64,000 nt of DNA from Artocarpus heterophyllus (GCA_025403435.1 CM046354.1:24772728-24836727), one strand, 5' to 3'. Numbered from the stretch's first letter, positions 44,917-56,990 are shown. Notes: a model not told the origin generated them from the letters alone. A program made the numbers and translations.

Positions 44917-46851
44917 TGTGACGCCCCGGGTAGGGGTCATGGAGTTTTAGGTAAAGAAGTTGAATTAAACGAAGTAATTAAAGAAAAAGTAAATAAATAT
45001 ACGTAGAAAATAAATATTATCGGAAACAAATAATATCATCAGCGGTCACCGTCACGTGAATGCTACAAAAGTGGGGCCGAGATCTTATTCTCATTCACCG
45101 TCACGTGGATGCTTACCACGAAGGTGGGCAGGTAATTAAAATACAATATCAACAATAATAATACAAAAAAAATACTAAAAGTCATCGTCTCTAAAATAGA
45201 TTAAAAATATACAATTCACAGAGACGAAAATGACATCAACACCGGGACAAGTCGTACAGTACACACATCAAACCACAGTTCTAAAGAAAATATCATTTCA
45301 ATCCAAAGAGCCAAGTTTCGATCCTAGGCCCATCCTTCCTCCTCAACCTGGAAGTGGGATTTTAAAAATAAAAAAACGTGAGTGGAAGGCTCAGTAGGAT
45401 AATTAGTTAAAAACAAGTTATTTTAAAATAGTAATAAAAAAACAGATAATTATTCACAAACCGTTCTATTTGAGATGAATCTCAAAGTCTTAACAAATCA
45501 ATAAAAACACTTACTTGAAAGCAACTTGATAAAACATCACCGTACGGGTTTTGGAAATCCGAAAGGAATATCAAAATACAATTCTTTCGAATCAAAGACA
45601 AAAGTCATTCTTAAAAAGAGACATTTAAGAAATAAACTTTGGCCAAACAATTTAAAGGGGCTACCAAAGAAAAAGATAGTAATATCCTACCTCATTAAAA
45701 TCTAATAACGTAAGCTCCAAATAAAATCTAACATACACTCCACATACATTTAAAACCTTAAAAACTGTATTTAAGATCATAAATCATATTTAACAAATAT
45801 CATTATGTTAATTTAATTATCAGTGTGCCTTTGACTCAAAATAATCATAACCCAAAATCATAATCTTTTTGTAACATTTCGGAATCATCAAACATTGAAA
45901 ACTGTAGTAAAAACACAAGTTTCTAAGTCCATAGTCGGCCTGCTGAACAACCTAAACCAGCCTGCCAAACTACACAGTTCGGCCTACCGACCAACTAGGA
46001 CCGGCCTGCCGAACTTTCCCAAGTTTAGCCTGCCGACCTGATGAATCTAACTTGCTGAACCTATGAATCTAGCCTGCCAAAGATCAAGTTCGGCCTGCCA
46101 AACTAGCAAAATCTGGGGACCCGAGACTTCGAGTCTCGACCTCCCCAAGCTCAAAATTTAAATTTAAAACCTGTTTTTTAATTTCCAGATCATGAGAATC
46201 ATACAGAAAGCATAGAAAATCATAGTAGAACAAGTTTAAACCATTTTCTCCAAATTTAAACTCAATTTCACATTTGATTTAAAAATCAAAGAAAAATGTC
46301 AAAACTTGATTAAATCAAATTTTGTTCAAATAAAGCTTAGATTCATGATAAAATAAGGCCTACAAGCTTAGATTAAACATTATCTAAGGTCACCAAACTC
46401 CAGATTAGAAAATGCATAAAAATTCAAACCGAAAATCAAAATTTTAGAGAGAAAAAGGGCTAACCTCAAATCAACCGTTTTGAAGAAGATTTTAGGCTTC
46501 CATCTTGTTTCTTGGCTTCAAATCAACGAGGATAAAGCTCGAATTTGAAAATTTTTGCAAAGAAGAGGGAGAGGGAGATTTGCATAAAGAGAGAGAAGGG
46601 AGGGAGCCAAGAAAAACGGGAAAGGAAAAGGAAAGGAAAAAGAAAAAAAAGAAAAAGAAAGGCCGAATGGCATTTTCGTAAATATGGAGAAAATATGGGG
46701 TGAAATATTATTTGGTATTTTTAACACTAAAATTCAAATTTTTAAATATGACAAATGTAAGAAAATCTTCAAATGACTAAAATTATCAACAAAATTTACA
46801 CTGACTAAACTTAACATAACTAACCTTATTTTGAAATTCAAGGGTGTTACA
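44917..46851 (-). repeat. solo LTR related to the young Gypsy family
   Basis: A 1,935-bp LTR without internal region, flanked on both sides by TTAAT (44,912-44,916 and 46,852-46,856). Its ends (TGTGACGCCCCGG...GTGTTACA) match those of the 9-kb Gypsy element (TGTCACGCCCCGG...ACGTTACA). Short phrases such as GGCTCAGTAGGA are shared, but overall the two have diverged. It carries an eight-unit palindrome array at the matching place. A perfect target duplication around one LTR means internal recombination between two LTRs removed the rest. Confidence 0.93.
45936..46100. repeat. eight-unit palindrome array in solo LTR, CpG-decayed
   Basis: Units aligned to CGGCCTGCCG start near 45,936, 45,958, 45,980, 46,002, 46,026, 46,048, 46,070 and 46,091 (spacing 22, 22, 22, 24, 22, 22, 21). 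Number and spacing match the young Gypsy LTR, but many CG pairs have become CA or TG, as expected for methylated repeats. Confidence 0.88.
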
Positions 46852-47019
46852 TTAATTGAGGGCGTCAAAACTATAACTCGTAAGGTAATAAGACCTCTAA
46901 CAATAAATGTTGAATATCAACTTAAAACAATTAAATTAATACATGCATGTGGAGGGTATTATCTCTGTGTATATATATATATTTATGTATGTATATAAAA
47001 GTATTAAGTATGTGTACTT

Positions 47020-47147
47020 TTAGCCAATTGGGTATAGTCCAACGGCGAGGGGAGGGGACGGGTCGGGTGGGCTTATATCCTTCCAGGTTCAATCTCCGGG
47101 AATTTTAAAAGGGGTGGGAAATTTTTATAGAAAAAAAAAAGAAAAAA
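47020..47147 (+). mobile_element. tRNA-derived SINE-like sequence
   Basis: A short GC-rich stretch has an A-box-like segment (GGTATAGTCCAACGG) and a good B box (GGTTCAATCTC, 47,085-47,095) about 50 bp apart, followed by an A-rich tail (47,131-47,150). That is the layout of a plant SINE with an internal RNA polymerase III promoter. No clean target duplication is visible. Confidence 0.5.
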
Positions 47148-47854
47148 AAGAGTACGTCTTCATGACATTAATGCATATGTTCCGCGTCCACACAATTTGA
47201 GATCCCATATGAACCAAAAGAGATCACTTAGGAATTTTTCTTGAATATCCAATTCGTATGGTTGCATTTTCTTTTCATGTTATTTTCATCTGACAAAAAC
47301 CTTTGACAGTAACAACATTCGAAAAAGTCAAATAACTTTAGAAAAGCGGTACTGATTCATTATTCTGTAGAGAATGAGATTCATATCCCCAAAAGAAGAA
47401 AGATATTTATTCGCACTCGAAATGTGAAGGAATTCAAATTGTGAAATTATATTATAACTTTTGCTTCTGAAGACTTTGCACAAAATTAGATAACTTCTGC
47501 TTATTCTTAATTCTATTTTGTTTGCTTTTGTTTATTTTTTCTAAGGACTTCTTTGTTTTAATTTCGTGAGACTTTTTTCTCTTCTTTTTAATATAGCTTT
47601 TTGCATATAAAAAAATAATAATAAAGTTAGATAGGAGCTATTCTAGTAAAACATGCATTTTGATTGTTTGATTATACTAATAAGTTATGTTATTTTAACC
47701 GCTACATTAATTTTTCAACAATTTGATCTACAACTGCCGATAAAAATTTAGAGTGTATGAAGTGTAACTATTTCTAATCTATATTAGACAGTTGAAAAGT
47801 TAACTTAATGATTAAAATAATTAAACCTATCATTAAGACCTAAATGAGCACCCC
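47148..47854. other. no recognised feature
   Basis: About 700 bp of AT-rich sequence with nothing I can assign on either strand. Confidence 0.5.
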
Positions 47855-48294
47855 TGTAAGCATAAAATTCGATTCTAACATGCCATAAACAATATGCATA
47901 TCAAAGATTAACGGAAGCGTATAAAACATACCTCCTGCCATTATTCACTATGAAGACGAAGACTCTTGTTTTGTGAATGTGGTTTGAGTCTTCTAACACT
48001 TAGACACTCTAATTGATGGTGTATGAACTTGAAAAAGAGTGAGAGGTGATAGGGACCAACACAAAGTGAAATTCAAAATGAACTTGCTATATTTCACTCT
48101 TTTTCTCTCTTTTTCTCTCTGCTGTATCATCTCCTCCCATCAAGGACATATATACAGATAAAAGAAAAATGAGTTACCAGAAGAATTAATTGGGGTTTAA
48201 TAAAAATAAATATGAGACCATAATGTTGCAATGGTTACAAATTCTTACAATGAATACCATTTACTCACAACAATTGAACAACAAAAAACGTTCA
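47855..48294 (-). repeat. Copia-C 3' LTR
   Basis: 440 bp, pairing with 54,093-54,531. It is next to the polypurine tract on its coding side. Confidence 0.93.
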
Positions 48295-48609
48295 TTCTCC
48301 CACTTGGTCTCCATATTTAACCTAATATCCATTAAACCCAAACTTTCAAGAAATAAATACATGAATCATGACGATAGTTCCTCTAAATTATGAGTATTAT
48401 CTTCCATGTATTACCATGTATTGTTTCTCAGACTTTATTCCCTATATGGTAACTTAACTTTATGAATAAACCTAATGTTTATTCTCGGTCCTACTAAATG
48501 TGAATTTTCCTCCAATAACTTTATGCGCAAATCAAATATGAGAAAACATCACAACTGAATAAGAGTTTCATTAAGACTGTAAATTGTATGTACAAACAAA
48601 TTACATTAT

Positions 48610-51600
48610 GGAACTAAGTCCCATTTGAACAACATGATCTTTAAATGACTTTGGTGGTATTCCTTTTGTCAAAGGATTTGCGATCGTCAATTCAGTACTT
48701 ATATGCTCAATGACCACTTTATTTTCCTTAATCTGTTCCCTTGTGGCTAAGTACTTAATGTCGATATGTTTACTTCGACTGCCACTCTTATTATTCTTAG
48801 CTATAAAGACAGCAGCTGAATTTTCACACTATATTCTTAATGGCCTAGACACAGAATCTACAATTCTAAGGCCTGACATGAAACTCTTCAACCATACACC
48901 ATGCGAAGTAGCCTCAAAACAAGAAACGAACTCTGCCTCCATTGTGGAAGTGGTAACCAACATTTGCTTTCCACTTCTCCAAGATACAGCTCCTCCAGTT
49001 AGCATGAAAATATAACCAGAAGTTAGTTTTCTCGAATCAACATAGCCAGCAAAGTCTGAATCGGAGTAGCCGATCACCTCTACATTGTCTGTTCGCCTAT
49101 ACATAGGCATGTAGTCCTTTGTGCCTTAAAGGTACCTCATCACCTTCTTTGCAGCCCTCTCGTGGTCAATGCCAAGGTTACTCTGATATCTGCCCAACAT
49201 TCTCACAGCAAATGCAATGTCAGGTCTTGTGCAGACCTGAGCATAGATAAGGCTTCCAATAGCTGAAGCATAAGAAATATTGCTCATTTGATTTTTCTCG
49301 AAATCATTCCTCGGGCATTGGTTCAGATTGAACTTATCATCCTTCACAATGGGTGCTACACTAGGTGAACAATTTTTCATCCAAAATCTGTCTAAGACTT
49401 TATCGATATAGGTTTCCTGCGATAGTCCCAAAATGCATCAAGATCTATCCCTATGGATCTTAATGCCAATGACATAAGATGCCTCACCCATATCCTTCAT
49501 ATCGAAGTTCTTAGAAAAGAATTGTTTCATCTCATATAGAAACCCCTTATCATTGGTTGCAAGAAGGATATCATCCACATACAAAACAAGGAAACAAATC
49601 TTGCTCCCACTAACCTTCTGGTATATACATTGATCCATGATGTTCTCTTCAAAACCAAATGAAATGATGACATCGTAGAATTTCAAATACCATTGACGGG
49701 AAGCCTGTTTCAAACCATATATGGATTTCTTGAGTTTGCACACAAATTGCTCACCATCACTAAAGAAGAATCCTTCAGGTTGTTTCATGTAAACCTCTTC
49801 CTTTAGATCACTATTGAGGAATGTCGTTTTCACATTCATCTGATGTAACTCAAAATCTAAATGAGCCACTAATGCCATAATCACACAAAGGGGGTCCTTT
49901 TTGGATACAGGAGAAAAAGTCTCAGTGTAATCTATGCCTTCACTTTTAATGAATCCTTTAGCAATGAGTCTTGCCTTATATCTTTCAATGTTGCCTAATG
50001 AGTCTTTCTTTCTCTTGACGACCCATTTACATCCAATAGCTTTTACACCATTAGGCAACTTGATAAGATCCCAGACTCCATTAGATGACATAGAGTTCAT
50101 CTCATCTTTCATGGTATCATACCACAAGTTAGATTCCTTACAACTCATGGCTTGTGAAAACGTTTCTAGATCATTTTCGGTTCCTATGTTGTAGTTAGAC
50201 TCCTGTAGATACACAATATAGTCACTTGGAATGGTTGATCGCCTTACTTTAGTAGATGTCCTTAACACTGGTTCAACATTCTCTTGTGTTCAACAGGTTC
50301 TTGTATATGTTGTTCAGCTGGATCTATTGCTTCTTAATCAGCAGTCTATGGAACTTGAATGACTGGCTGTTGTTCAACACGCTTTTGAGCTGTAGGCATG
50401 TCGCGTATAACAATCACTCTATCATATGAAGTGGAAGCCTAAGCATTTGTATGATCTTTCTCTAGAACGGTGTTCTATGTTCGATCACTCCCACTAATCA
50501 AGTCATTCTCAAGAAATTTCATAATCCTTGATTCCACAAACCTAGTGGTATGTGATGGACAATAAAATCTGTATCCCTTAGACCGTTTAGCATAACCAAC
50601 GAAATATCCACTTATGACCCTTGGGTCTAGCTTCTTTTCTTGTGGATTATAGACTCTCACTTTAAACGGGCATCCCCAAACGTGTACATGTCGCAAACTT
50701 GGTTTCCAACCTTTTCATAACTCGAATGGTGTTCTTAAGACAGCCTTGGTTGGAACTCGGTTTAATATATACGCAGCCGTCTTGAGAGCTTCAGTCCACA
50801 AAGACTTAGGGAGCTTGGAGCTGCTAAGCATACTTCGCACCATATCCAACAATGTTCGGTTTCTTCTTTCTGCCACACCATTCTGATCTGGAGAATCAGG
50901 CATAGTGTACTAGGCAACTATCCCATGTTCTTGAAGAAACTTCGCAAATGGACCAGGCGCTTGTCCATCTTCGGTGTATCTACCATAATTATTCACTACC
51001 TCTATCAGATCTCACTATCTTTATCAGATCTCACTATCTTTATTTGTTTACCACATTGTTTCTCTACTTTTGCCTTAAACACCTTAAAGACATCTATAGC
51101 TTAATGAAGCAAGTAGAGATACATATAACGTGAGTAATCATCAATAAAAGTAATGAAATACTTTTGACCATACGTGTCTATGTCTGGACTACAAATATCT
51201 GTATGTATGATCTCTAATATGTCTGAACTCTTCTTGGCACCTTTCTTTGACATATTGGTCTGCTTTCCCTTTATGCAGTCCACACAAGTGTCAAAGTCAC
51301 TAAAATCTAGAGTACTAAGTACCCATCATTCACTAATCTCTTTATTTTCTCAATAGAGATATGACCCAATCTACGGTGCCACAACATAGAGGATTCTTCA
51401 TTCATAACACATCTCTTAATGCCAACATTATCAAGAACATGCATAGAAGTATAAGAAGCTTTATCTTGTAAATTAATTTTGAAAAGACCATTTGACAAGT
51501 CCCATTTCTAATAAGTTTAGATCTATAAAACAAACTAAATATAGTGTCTGAAAAATTAAAGGAAAAACCCAACGACACAAGCCTTGAAACAGAAATTAAA

Positions 51601-52671
51601 TTCCTAGAAAAACTAGGAATATAAAATGTCTTTTTCAACTTTAAAATAAAACACTACTTAAAACTAATCTGCATGTTCCGACTGCTTCCACATGTTAGCA
51701 CATCTTGTTGCCTGAATAGATGCACTGCTCACTTCCCACTGGCTTCCTTAGGTTTTGCAACCCCTGCCAGGAATTAGTGACATGGATTGTAGAACCAGAA
51801 TCAATCGACCATGTGTTATGCTCAACATCAACCATATTAGATTCATAACAAACAAGTGAGAATTGAGTACCTTTTTTATCAAGCCATTTCTGATATTTAG
51901 GACAATCCTTCTTTATGTGCCCCTTCTTTTTGCAAAAGAAACACCTGGATTCCTTCTTGATATCAGCTTGTGCATGCAGTTTTCATTTTCCCTTATTTTT
52001 GGCTTGCCCCTTATTCTTCCTTTGAGTTGCTAGATGCACACTCTCTCCCGCTTTCATAACAAGCCTTCCTTCTTCCTGAACATACATGGTCATCAATTCA
52101 TTGATGGACCACTTATCCTTATGTGTGTTGTAAGATATTTTGAAAGGTTCATATTGCTATGGGAGAGTGTTAAGGATGTAGTGCACAAGGAAGGTTTCAG
52201 ACATCTCAACCTCAAGAGTCTTTAGCTGAGCCACTATATCCCTCATTTGCATGATGTGCTTGCGCACACCATGAATTCCGGTAAGCTTCATGAATGAAAA
52301 CTTCATTATTAAGGTGCTTGCCAAAGCTTTGTCTGATGTAGAAACTGCTCATCAATTGCCTTCATCAAAGCTCGCATATTATCGTATTGCTCCAATGAAC
52401 CACGTATGCAAGCCGAGAACTTGGTCTTTATGAACATTACGCAGAGGCGATTAGATCGCTCCCATTTTTTATACCGATCAACATCATCCGGTTGGCTGGT
52501 CTCCATAATGGCAGGTGGTTCATCTTTGCGGATAGCAAAGTCAATGTCTATTACGCCTAAATGAAGGAGAATTATCTCCTTCCACACCTTATAGTTATCA
52601 CCCTTAAGTTCAAGAATGTCACATTGAAAATCATAGTAGTTCACAGTTTGCAAAGCTGCATAATAAAACAT
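48610..52671 (-). pseudogene. Copia-C gag-pol, broken
   Basis: On the minus strand the Copia order is clear but spread over several frames. It runs: gag N-terminus at 52,671-52,309 (G-D-N-Y-K-V-W, W-E-R-S-N-R-L-C), zinc knuckle near 51,950-51,905 (C-F-F-C-K-K-K-G-H-I-K-K-D-C), protease D-S-G-S near 51,800, pre-integrase H-R-R-L-G-H near 51,380, integrase (51,283-50,715) with D-D-Y-S-R and [12 protein letters not shown]. Then reverse transcriptase at 50,268-49,438 (A-R-L-I-A-K-G, Y-V-D-D-I-L-L) and RNase H to about 48,610 (S-D-S-D-F-A-G). The longest intact piece is the 276-residue reverse transcriptase block. Frameshifts and stops separate the rest, so no functional polyprotein is expected. 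Confidence 0.9.
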
Positions 52672-53550
52672 ATATGCTTATGCTACTAAATTGAGGCTAT
52701 AATACTTTATGACATGTTTACTAATGTAAATCATGCATTAAAATATGAATCAAATTACATAAAAATTGCCTGTGGGCTAAATTTTTAATTCAAACAGACT
52801 CATATATCCTTATGATGACACCTGTGGGTAAATTAAGAAAGATGATTTGATACATCATCTTAACTAATCATATTAAATATAATAAAAAATCCTGTGAGAT
52901 AAAATTTATCATATTACATATGATTAATCATAATTTAATGTCCTTTTTACCATATGTGATTCAAACATTTAATATAATTTTGTATAATCAAAGATGCTGT
53001 GGCTATTCCTTAATTATTCAAAATTATATATATCACTAGACATTTATTCTTAAATTTTTGCTCATAAATAAATTGCATTTACTTAAAGCAATAAATAAAT
53101 ATGAGCAAAGAACCCATAATTTATGTACCAATATTCATTATGCATAGATTAAAATTATATATTCAAAAACATAATTTTAGCACATTATTGCATAAAATTT
53201 AAATTTACTAAATTATTTAACTTAATATTACATGAATAATTTTAAATCATAAATTATCCATAATGAACATTATATGCACATAAATTAACAAAATTATATC
53301 CACACCAAAATTGTATAATATTCATAACAAATACAAAAAATTATGAATATTCAAAATTATGAATTTTTCATAATTTATTCCATAATATGAAAAATTTCAT
53401 AAAAATATCAAAATTGTGGATATTATGAAAATCTCATAGAATTATAAAATCTAAAAAAATTTATGAAATTTTCCTCAAAGTATCACTTTTAATTTGGAAA
53501 AAATCAAATTTTTTTTAATTTTCAGGTTTTTTTTTTATTTTCTGCATATT

Positions 53551-53680
53551 GAAAACGACATGTCGTTTTCGGTCTCAATACTGAAAACGACATGTCATTT
53601 TTTGGTGGCAAAATGCTCCCCACCAGCCGTAAATGACATGTCATTTTGGCTTAACAAAGCCAAACGACATGTCGTTTTTG
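53551..53680. repeat. four GACATGTC palindromes in Copia-C leader
   Basis: GAAAACGACATGTCGTTTTC (53,551-53,570) is a perfect 20-bp palindrome. Related copies are centred near 53,592, 53,638 and 53,669, giving spacing of 32, 46 and 31 bp. Two of the copies have CG changed to TG/CA. The location, a few hundred bases after the primer site, parallels the array in the Copia-A leader. Confidence 0.8.
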
Positions 53681-53810
53681 TCGTCTTCAACCTCTGAACC
53701 TGGGTCTTCTTGACCCGGTTGACCCGGTTTCAGACCCGGCTCGAATTCAACCACTCGGACGTCATTTTTGACATTTCAAATTGCAAAATACTTAGAAATC
53801 AAGTGTCTAA

Positions 53811-53930
53811 GGGCTCGTTTGGTTTGAGTATTTGAATAGAGTATTTGAATGAAGATTTGAATTTTTGTGAGAGAAAATACTGTAGCAAAATAATTCAAAC
53901 CGTGATTCGAGTATCGAAACAAACGGGTCC
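53811..53930. mobile_element. MITE, PIF/Harbinger-like
   Basis: The left end GGGCTCGTTTGGTTTGAGTA and the reverse complement of the right end GGACCCGTTTGTTTCGATAC are clearly related, with a 120-bp span and no frame. TAA or TTA lies at each side, in line with the 3-bp TWA target of Tourist/Harbinger MITEs. It sits inside the Copia-C leader, so it is younger than Copia-C or travelled with it. Confidence 0.65.
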
Positions 53931-54092
53931 TTAAATGATTTCTAATCTCAGTTTCAATTAAAAAAGTTAAAATCAAGAACCCAAAAATAAAAATAAAAAT
54001 AAAAAAAATTCAACCGTGCGTTTTCAACACAATGTATTTTTTTTTTTAGATTTCTCACACAAGGCAGAGGACAAACCTGCTCGGATACCAAA

Positions 54093-54531
54093 TGTAAGGA
54101 TAAAATCCGATTCTAACATGCCATAAACAATATGCATATCAAAGATTAATGGAAGCGTGTAAAACATACCTCCACCATTGTTCACTGTGCAGACGAAGAC
54201 TCCTGTTTTGTGAATGTGGTTTGAGTCTTCTAACACTCAGACACTCTAATTGATGGTGTATGAACTTGAAAAAGAGTGAGAGGTGATAGGGACCAACACA
54301 AAGTGAAACTCAAAATGAACTTACTGTATTTCACTCTTTTTCTCTCTTTTTCTCTCTGCTGTATCATCTCCTCCCATCAAGGACATATATACAGATAAAA
54401 GAAAAATGAGTTACCAGAAGGATTAATTGGGGTTTACTAAAAATAAATATGAGACCATAATGTTGCAATGGTTACAAATTCTTACAATGAATACCATTTA
54501 CTCACAACAATTGAACAACAAAAAATGTTCA
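54093..54531 (-). repeat. Copia-C 5' LTR
   Basis: 439 bp; it pairs with 47,855-48,294 and is next to the primer site at 54,079-54,090. Confidence 0.93.
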
Positions 54532-54703
54532 GCCCCACCATAAGTTTGCCCAAACGAAATTTAACACCATAGAGCACACATCATGTACATGTGCCTGCGT
54601 ATGTATAACTTCGACATCCATGTCATCTCTATTGCAAATATATATACGTGCTTCTCCATCAATCTCACGCACACATACACACACACATATATCCTCTTTG
54701 TTA

Positions 54704-55325
54704 GGGGTGTTGATCATGATTTTTGCTAATCCACCCAAACCGTCCAATCTAAACTATACTGAACCAAATCGGTGGTTTTTGTTTTAATTTTAAATGGTTT
54801 AAGTTACACAAATATTTTAGATCGTTTGGTTAGTAGTTTGAACTTCTATACTGCCCACTAAACCATCATATTATATAATTTTAATTTTTTATAAGAATTT
54901 TTATTATTTTTATATAGATTATTTTTTATTGGTTTGAAAGGAGTTCTGCACATATAAGATGCACATCTCCATACTCCATAGTTACGCTTCTCTTAATCAC
55001 TCATCATATTTAGTTATATTTTTTATATTTTAGTTTGATTGGTGGTGAATTTTGATATGTGTTATTAAGACTTTTTAGTTTAGTTTTTGGTCTATATTAA
55101 CACTTTGAAAGGTAAATTTTTACACATTTATGATTTTTTTAAATAAAAAATTAATCTTAAATATAAGCCGCAAGCCAAACTGACCAAACCGTTTATAAAA
55201 GATTTGGTTCAATTTAGTTTTATAAAAAATATAAAACTATCTAAACTGTCAAAAACTAAAATCTATTTTTAATCTAATCCGTAGTTTGACGAAAAAAAAC
55301 CACCCAAATTGCCCGCAAACACTCC
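54704..55325. mobile_element. possible MITE upstream of the P450 gene
   Basis: The left GGGGTGTT and the reverse complement of the right end (GGAGTGTT) resemble each other, and the outer parts hold CCACCCAAA on both sides in an AT-rich 620-bp span. The pairing is weak and no target duplication is clear. It would lie about 100 bp upstream of the P450 start codon. Confidence 0.3.
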
Positions 55326-55429
55326 AAATATCTATAATGTAGCCTTAAAATATCTTTAGCTAGACATACATACTTGAGTGTATATCGATACTTCTATCTT
55401 CGCCTTTCTTTCATCAAATTTCAAGCAAA

Positions 55430-55954
55430 ATGGACACTCTCAGCACCTTCTTCATCCTCTTATCAACTCCTCTATTCCTTCTCCTCCTAACCTTGTCCTT
55501 TATAACCCTAAAAATCTTCGCCAGAAAATCCATAACCAACCGTGAATACCCTCCCGTAAAAGGCACTGTCTTTAACCTTCTCTTCAACATGAACGACCTC
55601 TATGGCTACCTCACCTCCATCGCCACGGAGCACCCGACTTTCCGCATCCTCTTACCGGCTCAAAGCTACGTCTACACAACGGAGCCGAGGAACATCGAGC
55701 ATGTCCTTAAGACGAGCTTCGACAAGTACTCGAAAGGTGAGCACAGCCGAGAAAACATGGCGGAGTTGTTTGGCCGGGGGATTTTCTTAGCCGACAGAGA
55801 GGAGTGGAGGCACCAGAGGAAGCTCGCCAGCTCCGAGTTTTCGACAAGAGTTCTCCGAGATTTCAGCTGCTCTGTGTTTAGAAAGAACGCTGCCAAGTTG
55901 GTTCGAGTTGTTTCTGCGTTTTCTGATGTTGAAGGAGGGGCTTTTGACATACAA
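55430..55954 (+). CDS. cytochrome P450 (CYP704-like), exon 1
   Basis: Starts at an ATG in good context (A at -3, G at +4) and encodes 175 residues. A hydrophobic ER anchor spans residues 7-27, followed by basic residues and a Pro-containing hinge (Y-P-P-V-K-G-T-V-F-N). The C-helix W-x-x-x-R is present (E-E-W-R-H-Q-R-K-L-A-S-S-E-F-S), then V-L-R-D-F-S. These phrases are characteristic of CYP704 in the CYP86 clan, whose characterised members are ER-bound fatty-acid omega-hydroxylases in cutin and sporopollenin precursor synthesis. The exon ends after GACATACAA with the donor GTGAGT, in phase 0. There are no stops or frameshifts. Only about half of a roughly 510-residue enzyme (this exon plus the next) is in the window. 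The family call is from residue patterns. Confidence 0.85.
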
Positions 55955-56868
55955 GTGAGTGATATAACTTATGCAGTAAAATAAGTATTACTCTCTGTTT
56001 TTGAATGTCTCGCTACAATATGATTATGATCAATCAGATTATGAATATAGTATGTAATAGATCTGTATCCATATATTTATATATTAATGGACTCTTGCTA
56101 GGGTAGCTTTTAACGACCACATGATTTTCAGGGATTCAAGAGTTTATTCTATTGTTAATTAATAGTGAACTTTTATTTGACTATAATAAAATTTGAGTGA
56201 GAAATTCACTTACTTTTTTTTAAATATTTACTATTTCTCAAAGTCGTTATGCTTAATGCTTAACCTATTATATAACAAGGAAAGAAATCTTTTTTGTATA
56301 ACTAATTTTGAATAAATAGGAATTAGGGATGGATGTGATTGGGAAATTACCAAAGTGTGGATTTTGTTTTCTTTAAAAAGCATGGGATATTCTCAACAAT
56401 TTTTTTATATGCATGATAGATTCTTGCATTAACGCATGATGGTTTGTCATTATACATCCTTACTTTGATTTAACCTTAACTATATTCTAACAAATATATT
56501 TTTTCTTTTGTTTATATATATATATATATATATGTATATAATTTTAGTCTTGTCCAACGTTAAGGTTGCGGATAAGAAACTAGTGATGAGTGATGTTGGG
56601 TTGGACTTGTTCAACGTAGCTTCTGTATATACATATACATATACATATATATACACACAAATACGTCAATATATATTTGTCTGTGCCTGTATATATGAAC
56701 AATATATGCATATACATACAAAGGCTTGTCACTTATTTGAACGGAGGGAGCTCATAATATTTGATTCAACGTTAATGAAACTGAACAATTAAGCTCAAGG
56801 AACGAACAAATGCTTATGATATTTTGATGTTAATCAGTAATTGAGCTCATGATATTTGATGTGTGTGA

Positions 56869-56900
<32 letters not shown>

Positions 56901-56990
56901 CTTATGTACGTGTATATGAGATACGTATATGTTATTTCATTATATATGATCATTACATGCGTTTCGTATATTAATTAATAATTAATGTAG
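55955..56990 (+). other. P450 intron 1
   Basis: A 1,036-bp phase-0 intron with donor GTGAGT and acceptor ATGTAG. It contains TA and GT/TA microsatellites (56,513-56,533 and 56,861-56,900). Splicing joins D-I-Q to A-L-L-M-R-C-A-L-D-S-I-F, matching the continuous CYP704 pattern. Confidence 0.8.

Larger units (their letters stand above)
52672..54092 (-). other. Copia-C leader, with palindromes and a MITE
   Basis: The region between primer site and gag is unusually long and very AT-rich. It carries four palindromes with an ACATGT centre (53,551-53,680) and a short inserted inverted-repeat element (53,811-53,930). No gene is supported. Confidence 0.65.
47855..54531 (-). mobile_element. Copia-C, degenerate full-length element
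   Basis: A 6.68-kb minus-strand Copia element with 440-bp LTRs (47,855-48,294 and 54,093-54,531) beginning TGTAAG and ending GTTCA on the plus strand. A tRNA-iMet-like primer site (TGGTATCCGAGC, 54,079-54,090) and a polypurine tract (48,295-48,305) fix the orientation. The flanks ACCCC and GCCCC differ by one base and are probably the target duplication. The LTRs differ by about 4 percent by eye, so it is older than the 9-kb Gypsy element. It inserted upstream of the P450 gene. Confidence 0.93.
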
